From M0027 sp021713415 (GTDB taxonomy: Bacteria > Pseudomonadota > Gammaproteobacteria > Francisellales > Francisellaceae), in contig JAKJJQ010000019.1 in the NCBI GenBank assembly GCA_021713415.1, forward strand, positions 1 to 53,425: 53,425 bases of DNA, in the 5' to 3' direction. How positions within the stretch are numbered: the stretch's first letter is position 1; each line of letters begins with the position of its first letter. Positions 46,620 through 53,425 of the stretch are shown here, one piece after another. Position numbers and translations under genes: made by a program. The notes under the pieces were generated by a model. That model saw only the letters and a program-made list of their open reading frames with translations. It did not search any database and was not told where the DNA came from.

Positions 46620-48223
46620 GTTAATTTACCTCTTTTAGGTAATAATTGAGCATTTTCAAAGAAACTTGTTTGCTTGCCTTCAATTAAGTTGACTAACCAT
46701 TTCTCCAGTGGCTCTGTATGCTCTTGTTCAAGCCATAATGCTTCTAAATCTTCGATGATATGATGAACAGCATATAATTTATTCTTATGATAAAAGCGAA
46801 TAATTGGATGAATAAAAGTTGATTTATCTGCATTAGCATGGTCGTGTTTATGTACCCGATCAACTTGAAACACATCTGCTTGTTTATCAATAATTTCTTG
46901 TCCAAATTCAAGTGTGATGGTCAAATAATCATCATAGCCTAGATGATTTTCATAAACATAATCAAGTGGCAGAGATGCAAAATGTATTGCATGATTACTC
47001 GCCTTATCCAAAGCAATGACATCACAGAAATAACCAGTTTGCTGCCAAAGCGCAGAAGAGGTGTCGATTATAGATAGTATTTTATTTTTAATCTTTTCTA
47101 CGGTTAAACGAATGGTTTCACAAGGCATGGATTGTTTATTATAGCGCCAATTAAGATACTGAGATAAAAATCGTACATTATATCTAAATCCATGAATAAA
47201 CCCTGATTGTTTTCGCTTGAAATCACGACTTTGCATTAAGGTACCAATAAAATATAAATCCCTGATATTTGTAGACTCATAATAGCTTTTGAGCTTTGGA
47301 AAACGGTTATTAATCGTCATCTCAGGTGCCAAAGACTTTGAGAAAATATCAGCATCAATTTTAAACCCAGTTGCACTTATGATGTAGTCATAGTAGATTG
47401 TTTCTACTTCACCACTAGCAAAGTGGTAGTTAAAAGTGGCAGTATAGCCATTATTTTTTTTATTAACTTCAACAATATCTGCATTTAAAACTGCATTTAA
47501 TGATTTTAACTGATAGGTATCAAGAAAATTATTATTCACAGCTCTTAAATGGCCGACATAATGTGATTTCCAGGCGAATTTTAAAGGTGTAGGGCTTACA
47601 AGGTGGATATGGCTTGCAGTATCAATTAAGTAATCAGCTGTTTCAAAAGCTGAATTACCCTTACCAATAATTAATACGCGTTTATTTTTATATTTTGATT
47701 TATCTAGGCTTAAATCAAAATATTTCTCAGTTAATTCAAAGCCCTTAATTGGTGGGGTATAGGCACTAGAGACACCGGTTGCAACAATTAATACATGACA
47801 GCTATAAGTCTTTTGAGTATTGGTTTTTATAATAAATAAATCCCCTTCCTTATTCACTTCGGTAATTTGAGTGTCAAAGTGCGTATTAATTTGATATTTA
47901 TTTTGAAATTCATTTAGATAGTCAATCATGAAATCAGCATTGGGAAAGTAATCTTTAGAAAATTGCTCAAACAATAATCCACCATCTTCACTTAATAGTG
48001 AATTCCAGTCCCAACGTAAATTTTTTTCTCTATTATCAAACCCTGTATTTGGCTTGTTAATGGAAATAAGTGTTCGATGGATAGGGAATTTTTTAAAAAA
48101 ACCACCTGCTGATTGATCTTGTTCTAAAATAACGTAATCGAGGTTTAATTTTTGCAAATCATAACCCATTTGTAGGCCTGCAGGTCCTGCGCCAATAATA
48201 ATAAACTGATGATATTCATTCAT
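46616..48223 (-). CDS. FAD-dependent NAD(P)H monooxygenase, FMO-like
   Basis: A 535-residue flavoprotein. The FAD motif IIGAGPAGLQMGYDL is at residues 8-22. An acidic strand follows (YVILEQDQSAGGFF), then the second Rossmann motif LIIGKGNSAFETADYL near 187-202 for NAD(P)H and ISATGF near 285. This is the group B flavin monooxygenase layout, nearest in appearance to FOXRED2-like proteins, with an extra C-terminal domain from about 370. It is the first gene of the four-gene operon, with AAGG eight bases before ATG. Likely reactions are N- or S-oxygenation of a small substrate. Confidence 0.8.
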   Translation of the reverse strand: MNEYHQFIIIGAGPAGLQMGYDLQKLNLDYVILEQDQSAGGFFKKFPIHRTLISINKPNTGFDNREKNLRWDWNSLLSEDGGLLFEQFSKDYFPNADFMIDYLNEFQNKYQINTHFDTQITEVNKEGDLFIIKTNTQKTYSCHVLIVATGVSSAYTPPIKGFELTEKYFDLSLDKSKYKNKRVLIIGKGNSAFETADYLIDTASHIHLVSPTPLKFAWKSHYVGHLRAVNNNFLDTYQLKSLNAVLNADIVEVNKKNNGYTATFNYHFASGEVETIYYDYIISATGFKIDADIFSKSLAPEMTINNRFPKLKSYYESTNIRDLYFIGTLMQSRDFKRKQSGFIHGFRYNVRFLSQYLNWRYNKQSMPCETIRLTVEKIKNKILSIIDTSSALWQQTGYFCDVIALDKASNHAIHFASLPLDYVYENHLGYDDYLTITLEFGQEIIDKQADVFQVDRVHKHDHANADKSTFIHPIIRFYHKNKLYAVHHIIEDLEALWLEQEHTEPLEKWLVNLIEGKQTSFFENAQLLPKRGKLT

Positions 48224-48368
48224 AAGTTTTGCCTTAAAATAATTTATCCATAACTTATTTCATAGCAGTAGATAAAGATTTTAACAACTATATTTAGCAA
48301 GAAAAACTTTATAATATTGCCTATACTTACTGTTACACTGCATGAATTAAAAATAGTGGTAATTAGCA

Positions 48369-50768
48369 ATGAAAAAGTCTAAACCTCAATTGCAATCTAA
48401 AAGTAGCGATACTTCAGTTAAGAAAAGTTATCAAGATGATTTTAATCAAGTTGTTGAGGCGATTACTAAGCTTTTAAATGCTGGTCAAAGACCAGACTTA
48501 AATAGCATAAGAAAACAGCTAGGTGTTAAAGATAATAAAAAAGATAATGTCATTGAATACTATTTGCATATTTGGGAGATGCGCCATGCAAGTATTTCAC
48601 TGGATAATTTAAATTTTGATATGACTAGTGAAATAGAAGTTTCTTCTGATACAAAAAATGCTAATCATCTCCAATTAGTAACGAAATCAAAACAGTTAGA
48701 AGAATCGTTAGCCATGATGAAGGCAACCATTGAAGCAACGGTTGATTGTATTTTAATGATTAGTAAAGAAGGTAAAATTATTGGTTTTAATCAGAAATTC
48801 GTAGATTTGTATCGAATACCACCTGAAGTTTTAAATTCAAAAGATGAAACAACAGGCTTAAATTATGTTTTATCTCAAGTGGTTGACCCGCAAGAGTTAG
48901 CTACATTAGTAACAGAAAAATATACCAACCCAGTAGAAGGTAATTGTGGTGAAATGTTATTTAAAGATGGTCGTATTGTTGAGCGATACTATCAGCCGCA
49001 AATTGTCTCTGGTGAAGTCATCGGCCATGTTTGGAGTTTTAGAGATATTTCTGAGAAAAAGCGTCATGAGAAGTATTTAAATTTAAGAAAACAAACAATT
49101 GATGCTAGTACAAACAGTATTATTATTGCAGAAAAAGATAAAAAAACACTAATTATTGAAGATGTTAACCCTGCATTTGTTGATTTAACAGGAATTCAAA
49201 GGGATCAGGTCGTTGGTAAAGGTGTTTTTAGCTTCTTCAAACAACATAATATGAATCTAAATGTCGATATGGCGACATTGGAGTTAGCGGTTAAAAATAA
49301 TAAACATGTAATGCGTGAAGTATTAATTCAGGATAAATATGCAAATCAAATATGGTGTGAATTGCAATTAACGCCAGTTAGGAATGAAGATCAACAGGTT
49401 GATCACTACGTATGTATGCTGATGAATATTAATGCGCGTAAGCAACTTGAAGCAGAATTATTGAAAAAAGCCACTTATGATACACTAACAGAATTACCGA
49501 ACCGTTCACTAATTTTAGATCGTCTCAATCAAGCAATTGTTAATGCAAGAAATAGAAAGCTTTCATTTGCTGTTTTCTTTATTGACCTAGATCATTTTAA
49601 ACTCGTAAATGATACGCTAGGCCATGGGGCTGGTGATGCGCTATTAATTTCAGTAGCAAATCGATTGAAAGCTGAGTTAAAAGGCATTAATACAGTTGGC
49701 CGATTAGGTGGTGATGAATTTTTCATTATTTCAGAGTTATTTGAGCCTCAAAATATGCCGTTAGCTTTAGTTCAAAACATCGAGTTTGCTTTTCTTTCTC
49801 CTATTAAATTTAATAAGCAAGAGATTAGTGTTAGAGCTAGTACTGGTTGTTGTATTTACCCATCAGATGGTAAAAAAGCAGCCAGCTTGATGAAAAATGC
49901 AGATATTGCAATGTATCATGCAAAAAATTCAGGTAGAGGTAATTTACAGTTTTTTAGAAAAAGCATGAATCGTTTGTTTGCAGAGCAGTTAAGTATTGAT
50001 AAAGCGTTAAAAGAGGCAATTGAAAAACAAGAAATGCATTTAGTTTATCAGCCAATTGTTGATATTAAAACCGAACAAATCGTATCAGTTGAAGCATTAA
50101 TACGTTTTGACTTTCTTAAAAAGCGAAAGGTTGCACTTAGGCGAGTGATTGATATTGCTGAAGAGTTTGGCTTAATTTCAGAGATAGGTAATTGGGTATT
50201 AAAAAAAGCATGTGATGATCTTAAGAAAATAAATAATGACTTTGGATTAGAGCTTAAATTATCTGTTAATGTAGCAGGGGCGCAAATTAAAAATATGGCT
50301 TTTGTGCAACATGTTAAACAAGTATTAAAAGAAACAAAGTTTCCTGCAAATTTGTTAGGATTAGAAATTACAGAGACATTTATGGCATCGAATGATCAGA
50401 ATAGTTTGGATTTAATGAATAAACTAAGAACGTTAGATATTGAGTTTTTATTAGATGATTTTGGTACAGGTTATTCTAATTTAGGCACTTTACACCAATA
50501 CCCTTTAGGTAAATTAAAAATTGATAAATCATTTATTGATAAAATTAATACCAAGTCAATTGATAAAGATTTAATTTCTGTGATTATTGCTATGGCGAAA
50601 ACATTTAATTTAGTGACAGTTGCAGAAGGTGTTGAAAAACTAAATCAAGTTAATTATTTAAAAGAATTAGGCTGTGATCAGATTCAAGGGTTTTATTTCT
50701 CTAAGCCATTAACTTATGATCAGTTAGAGCAGTGGTTGCAAGATAAACAGTTTACCAAAGGTAGTTAA
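48369..50768 (+). CDS. PAS-PAS-GGDEF-EAL c-di-GMP protein with KfrA-like N-terminus
   Basis: A 799-residue cytoplasmic signalling protein. Residues about 20-75 (VVEAITKLLNAGQRPDLNSIRKQLG...YYLHIWEM) resemble the helical DNA-binding N-domain of KfrA plasmid proteins, unusual for this class. Two PAS domains follow (about 115-235 and 240-365). The GGDEF domain is intact (RLGGDEF near 446) but lacks an RxxD inhibitory site. The EAL domain is intact (VEALIRF near 574, LEITET, DDFGTGYSNL, KIDKSFI, VAEGVE), so phosphodiesterase activity is likely. It is divergent from the oxidase operon and overlaps the porin gene end by 17 bases. Confidence 0.88.
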   Translation: MKKSKPQLQSKSSDTSVKKSYQDDFNQVVEAITKLLNAGQRPDLNSIRKQLGVKDNKKDNVIEYYLHIWEMRHASISLDNLNFDMTSEIEVSSDTKNANHLQLVTKSKQLEESLAMMKATIEATVDCILMISKEGKIIGFNQKFVDLYRIPPEVLNSKDETTGLNYVLSQVVDPQELATLVTEKYTNPVEGNCGEMLFKDGRIVERYYQPQIVSGEVIGHVWSFRDISEKKRHEKYLNLRKQTIDASTNSIIIAEKDKKTLIIEDVNPAFVDLTGIQRDQVVGKGVFSFFKQHNMNLNVDMATLELAVKNNKHVMREVLIQDKYANQIWCELQLTPVRNEDQQVDHYVCMLMNINARKQLEAELLKKATYDTLTELPNRSLILDRLNQAIVNARNRKLSFAVFFIDLDHFKLVNDTLGHGAGDALLISVANRLKAELKGINTVGRLGGDEFFIISELFEPQNMPLALVQNIEFAFLSPIKFNKQEISVRASTGCCIYPSDGKKAASLMKNADIAMYHAKNSGRGNLQFFRKSMNRLFAEQLSIDKALKEAIEKQEMHLVYQPIVDIKTEQIVSVEALIRFDFLKKRKVALRRVIDIAEEFGLISEIGNWVLKKACDDLKKINNDFGLELKLSVNVAGAQIKNMAFVQHVKQVLKETKFPANLLGLEITETFMASNDQNSLDLMNKLRTLDIEFLLDDFGTGYSNLGTLHQYPLGKLKIDKSFIDKINTKSIDKDLISVIIAMAKTFNLVTVAEGVEKLNQVNYLKELGCDQIQGFYFSKPLTYDQLEQWLQDKQFTKGS

Positions 50769-51897
50769 TACCTAAAACAACATGTTGATTATACCCATAG
50801 TATTGGCCTGCAAAGTTAAAGAACCCTGTTGCATTACTTGTACGCGAAATAAGGTAAGCAAATTCATAGGCAATATTAAATTGCCATTGATTTAGTGTAT
50901 AACTATAGCCTAATGAAGCAATAACTGCATCATAATCAGGCATTGCAGGTACTAGGTTATCAGCTGGTATTGCTGCTTGGTTATAACTCATGCCAGCAAA
51001 TACTTTATTTTTATCATTTATTGTATAAGCAGTACCCAGGCGGTAATTACTTGAATTATGTGCATCGATGGAATTAGTAACTCCTGTATTACCATAATAT
51101 CTAGTAACACCTTGTACATAGGACCACATTTCATAGTCATATTGAAAACTAATTAACCATTTAGGTAAGAATTGCCAAGCAAATCCAGCACTTAAAATGC
51201 CTGGATATTTAACGTCAGTTGTAAAGTCTCCACTCGCTAGAGAAGATGAACCAGAACCATCCATATGAATGACTTCAGGTCCACGATAATCAAGGCCAAT
51301 TTGAAAAGTTGGTGTTACTTTCCATAATGCACCTATTTGAGCTGTTGCGCCAAAACCATCGGCTGATTCATTTTGCCCTAATACATCTAACTTTACTTCA
51401 CCATAAGAGATAACAGCACTTAGTGCAACTGACAAATAAGGCGTAACTTGCCAGGCCAGTGTAGGTACTAAATCAGTTCTTAAAAAAGTTGATCTCATTC
51501 TTGAGTTATAAGTTGCTGCATTGGTGTCGTAATCAGTTGAGCGAGCAAATGGAGTATATAAACCGATGCCAAAATACCAATCATTATTAATTGGCGTGAC
51601 AAAAAAGATATTTGGGCTGATAGCATAAGGATTAGAAGTAGTTGTAGTATTATTATTGCTATTTTCATATTTTACATTCGGATGATATAGCTCAATATTA
51701 GTTTCAAGCATGGGTTGTTTGATTTGTGTAATGCCTGCTGGGTTATAATAAATTGCCGATGGGTCATCTGCAACAGCGACAAAAGCTTGCATAGCAGTGC
51801 CTTTAAATCCAAGTGAATTTACAGCAGTATTGCCAGCATAACCATTTATATAAATCATACTAAAAAATAGCACACTTGCCAGAGTACGATATTTCAT
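50752..51897 (-). CDS. FadL/OmpP1-family outer-membrane transporter
   Basis: A 381-residue outer-membrane beta-barrel for hydrophobic compounds such as long-chain fatty acids. After a signal peptide (ending NGYAG) comes the FadL-type start (NTAVNSLGFKGTAMQAFVAVADDPSAIYYNPAGI), whose NPAGI block is characteristic. Amphipathic strands follow and the chain ends with an aromatic residue (GINYLW). It is a little shorter than E. coli FadL (about 446). AAGGATG precedes the start. Divergent from an MFS gene across a 93-base region with two palindromes. Confidence 0.88.
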   Translation of the reverse strand: MKYRTLASVLFFSMIYINGYAGNTAVNSLGFKGTAMQAFVAVADDPSAIYYNPAGITQIKQPMLETNIELYHPNVKYENSNNNTTTTSNPYAISPNIFFVTPINNDWYFGIGLYTPFARSTDYDTNAATYNSRMRSTFLRTDLVPTLAWQVTPYLSVALSAVISYGEVKLDVLGQNESADGFGATAQIGALWKVTPTFQIGLDYRGPEVIHMDGSGSSSLASGDFTTDVKYPGILSAGFAWQFLPKWLISFQYDYEMWSYVQGVTRYYGNTGVTNSIDAHNSSNYRLGTAYTINDKNKVFAGMSYNQAAIPADNLVPAMPDYDAVIASLGYSYTLNQWQFNIAYEFAYLISRTSNATGFFNFAGQYYGYNQHVVLGINYLW

Positions 51898-51913
51898 AAA
51901 ACATCCTTTTTAT

Positions 51914-51926
51914 CTAACTAGGTTAG
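51914..51926. promoter_or_regulatory. Palindrome in the porin-MFS intergenic region
   Basis: CTAAC-TAG-GTTAG is a perfect 5-3-5 inverted repeat close to the porin gene start, on the shared regulatory side of two divergent transport genes. Confidence 0.4.
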
Positions 51927-51928
51927 CT

Positions 51929-51946
51929 TTACTATAACTATAGTAA
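51929..51946. promoter_or_regulatory. 18-base palindrome in the porin-MFS intergenic region
   Basis: TTACTATA-AC-TATAGTAA is a perfect 8-2-8 inverted repeat three bases from the neighbouring dyad. The two lie between divergent genes, where a shared repressor could bind. Confidence 0.45.
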
Positions 51947-51990
51947 TAATTAATTAATCTGGTGTGATTAATTTTCAAGGATAGCTAAAT

Positions 51991-53211
51991 ATGTTGTTAA
52001 AATATCAACAGAAATACCAGGATGGTATAAGTAAAATAGGACTAATAGTTATTAGCTTGTTTGCATTATTTTATTGTTTTGACTATTTTTTACAGATTTC
52101 AATTAGTGTGTTTTTACAAGAAATTAAATCAGAGTTTTATATTACTGATTTTAAGCTTGGTTTGATGGGAGCAGTATTTTTTATAAGCTATATTATTATG
52201 CAGATGCCAGGGGGATATTTAATTGATCGTTTTGGTGTTAAGAAAATTACTTTGTGGATGTTGTTGTGTTGTTTTTTAGGTACTTTATTGATGTATGTCA
52301 CAAGTAGTTTCTGGATGTTATTAATAGCTCGAGTATTGATAGGTTTAGGCTCAAGCATTGCATTTTTATGTGCCATACGTGCCATACTTGAGTGGCTGCC
52401 TGTAACATGTTTTTCATTTTTTGTCGGTGTTTTACAGGCATTGTTAGGTATTGGTGCAATTATGGGGCAAAGCCCCATTGCTTATTTAAGTCAGTTTTAT
52501 AATTGGCATCAAATTTCAATTGTATTTTGTTTTATCTCCTTAGTTCTTTTTATTTTATTTTTATTTATCGACTCACCAATTAAAAAGAAATCTAAATTAG
52601 TAAAAATGGACATTAATAAAAATTTAAAACGGACAATGATTAAATTAGTAATAGCTGCTTTATGTGATAAACATCTACTTAAATTGTCTTTACTCAGCTT
52701 TATTATTTGGTCACCAGTTGCATCATTAGCAGGGTTTTGGTTGATTCCAATGTTGGCCTTTAATTATAAAATAACTGCAATAGAAGCTGGGTTTATGATT
52801 GGTTTTTTTTGGCTGGGAATGATTCTTGGAGCAATTATTATTCCAATTATTTCTGATTATATTAAAAAAAGAAAACCAATTGTAGTTGTAGGATTTATGC
52901 TGCAATCAATTACCTTAATCTTATTAATTAGTCTGCAATTGCCAGAGTTAGTCTTTTTGTTTTGTCTTTTAATATTAGGGTTAGTTTGCCCACTTCAAGG
53001 TTTTATTATTGTGATTGCTAAAGATCAGTATAATAAAGAAAATTTTGGCTTATTAAGTGGAATGCTTAATATGTTTGCTGCATTAAGCGGAGGTGTGATG
53101 CAACTTGTAGTAGGAGGATTATTAACCTACTGTTTTTATAATTATTCAAATCCGTATTTTTGGAGTTTTATGCCTTATATTATACTTTCAGTTATTGGCT
53201 TATATATTTGA
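51991..53211 (+). CDS. MFS transporter, possibly shortened at its 3' end
   Basis: A 406-residue membrane protein with AAGGAT before ATG. It shows MFS features (MPGGYLIDRFGVKK near residues 70-83, LIARVLIGLGSSIAFLCAIR near 112-130), close to the anion:cation symporter/ D-galactonate-type branch. The last helix (FWSFMPYIILSVIGLYI) ends abruptly at the stop without the usual polar tail. The IS200-type end begins within about six bases of the stop, so insertion may have removed the native C-terminus. Confidence 0.85.
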   Translation: MLLKYQQKYQDGISKIGLIVISLFALFYCFDYFLQISISVFLQEIKSEFYITDFKLGLMGAVFFISYIIMQMPGGYLIDRFGVKKITLWMLLCCFLGTLLMYVTSSFWMLLIARVLIGLGSSIAFLCAIRAILEWLPVTCFSFFVGVLQALLGIGAIMGQSPIAYLSQFYNWHQISIVFCFISLVLFILFLFIDSPIKKKSKLVKMDINKNLKRTMIKLVIAALCDKHLLKLSLLSFIIWSPVASLAGFWLIPMLAFNYKITAIEAGFMIGFFWLGMILGAIIIPIISDYIKKRKPIVVVGFMLQSITLILLISLQLPELVFLFCLLILGLVCPLQGFIIVIAKDQYNKENFGLLSGMLNMFAALSGGVMQLVVGGLLTYCFYNYSNPYFWSFMPYIILSVIGLYI

Positions 53212-53216
53212 GCAAT

Positions 53217-53425
53217 TACCCCGTGGCTTGCCACGCGGTACATTAAACGGGAAAGTTTGAAAACCGAAGAGGTTTTCATGTTAAACTAAAAAAATGTCGC
53301 TAGTAAGATCATTTCATTGTGCCTATAGCACTCATTACCACATAGTTTTTCCTGTGAAATACAGGAAGGCCTTGCTGATCTCAAAAGTAGAGTGCCGTTT
53401 AAAGGCAATCTGCGAAGAGATAGGT
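53217..53425 (+). mobile_element. Left end of an IS200/IS605-type element, cut by the window edge
   Basis: A first hairpin pairs CCGTGGC/GCCACG around 53222-53235, extended by TACC (53217-53220) and GGTA (53237-53240). This is like the imperfect palindrome that Y1 transposases bind at the left end. A second hairpin, TGAAAACC (53258-53265) with GGTTTTCA (53271-53278), lies in the leader of the transposase gene, where IS200 elements keep structures that damp translation and outside transcription. The tetranucleotide TTAC at 53216-53219 could be the target, but the exact junction cannot be fixed. Confidence 0.75.
53294..53425 (+). CDS. tnpA: IS200/IS605-family TnpA transposase, partial (N-terminus)
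   Basis: From ATG 53294, 44 codons are open to the window edge. The peptide contains YSTHYHIVFPVKYRKALL, the signature start of Y1 (HUH) transposases of the IS200/IS605 group. The catalytic HUH and tyrosine motifs would lie beyond the window. No clear ribosome-binding site is exposed upstream. Confidence 0.85.
   Translation, partial: MSLVRSFHCAYSTHYHIVFPVKYRKALLISKVECRLKAICEEIG

Noticed and set aside
1..53425. tRNA, rRNA genes and CRISPR arrays
   Set aside because: No T-loop consensus with a matching cloverleaf, no rRNA-like stretch and no regularly spaced repeats were seen on reading.

Overview
This is an AT-rich (roughly one third G+C by eye) bacterial chromosome segment with densely packed genes. 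Several orthologues point to a gammaproteobacterium: OxyR with Cys199/Cys208, the rhodanese-grxC-secB block known from E. coli, a sodB/grxD divergent pair, ParE, YheS, BepA and SecB. The low G+C, class I fumarase, DUF2608 protein and secreted chorismate mutase fit the Francisella/Fastidiosibacter/Piscirickettsia neighbourhood. That placement is inference. No rRNA, tRNA or CRISPR array was found.

Layout. 1-139 is the cut-off start of a minus-strand gene, possibly a transposase. 366-5453 encodes a giant signalling protein (kinase-like domain, AAA ATPase, GAF, class III nucleotidyl cyclase). 5581-5712 is a GC-richer unexplained segment. 5787-13181 carries yheS, two MFS transporters, a DUF2608 phosphatase-like protein, der and a secreted chorismate mutase. 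13170-20343 holds a dihydroorotate-dehydrogenase-like enzyme, a DUF2760/Hsp70 pair, trpF, a secreted SnoaL-like protein and a 558-residue protein with a motif resembling eukaryotic RhoGEF (DH) domains. 20491-26336 carries bepA, an ornithine cyclodeaminase homologue, rpsA, csaA and a phosphotransferase. 26383-28445 is a yeiH-type gene broken by one in-frame TAG, divergent from its LysR neighbour. 28442-29638 encodes a small Gly/Ser/Ala-rich secreted protein and a beta-barrel-like protein. 29874-33771 is a compact wzb-wza-wzc polysaccharide-export operon without glycosyltransferases. 33798-42669 is mostly housekeeping and redox genes: parE, oxyR, yibN-like, grxC, secB, sodB, grxD, a diguanylate cyclase and a class I fumarase.

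The most unusual block is 43896-48223. It is a four-gene minus-strand operon with overlapping ends: FAD-dependent monooxygenase, haem-oxygenase-like diiron-type (HDO) protein, class IV aminotransferase, and a cupin-HDO fusion. An MFS exporter gene lies tail-to-tail with it at 42713. The composition looks like a small pathway that oxidises an amino acid to make a specialised metabolite or metal ligand. I cannot match it to a described pathway, and it is my main candidate for an undescribed system. The window ends with a PAS-GGDEF-EAL protein, a FadL-family porin, another MFS gene and the left end of an IS200/IS605-type element whose transposase runs off the edge.

Working together: oxyR, sodB, grxC, grxD and yibN form a redox neighbourhood. 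Wzb/Wza/Wzc provide export and tyrosine-phosphorylation control. One class III cyclase, one diguanylate cyclase and one GGDEF-EAL protein indicate active cyclic-nucleotide signalling. Start codons were re-chosen from ribosome-binding sites for yheS, ocd, rpsA, csaA, wza, grxC, sodB, the REC-PAS-GGDEF gene and the 131-residue orphan.
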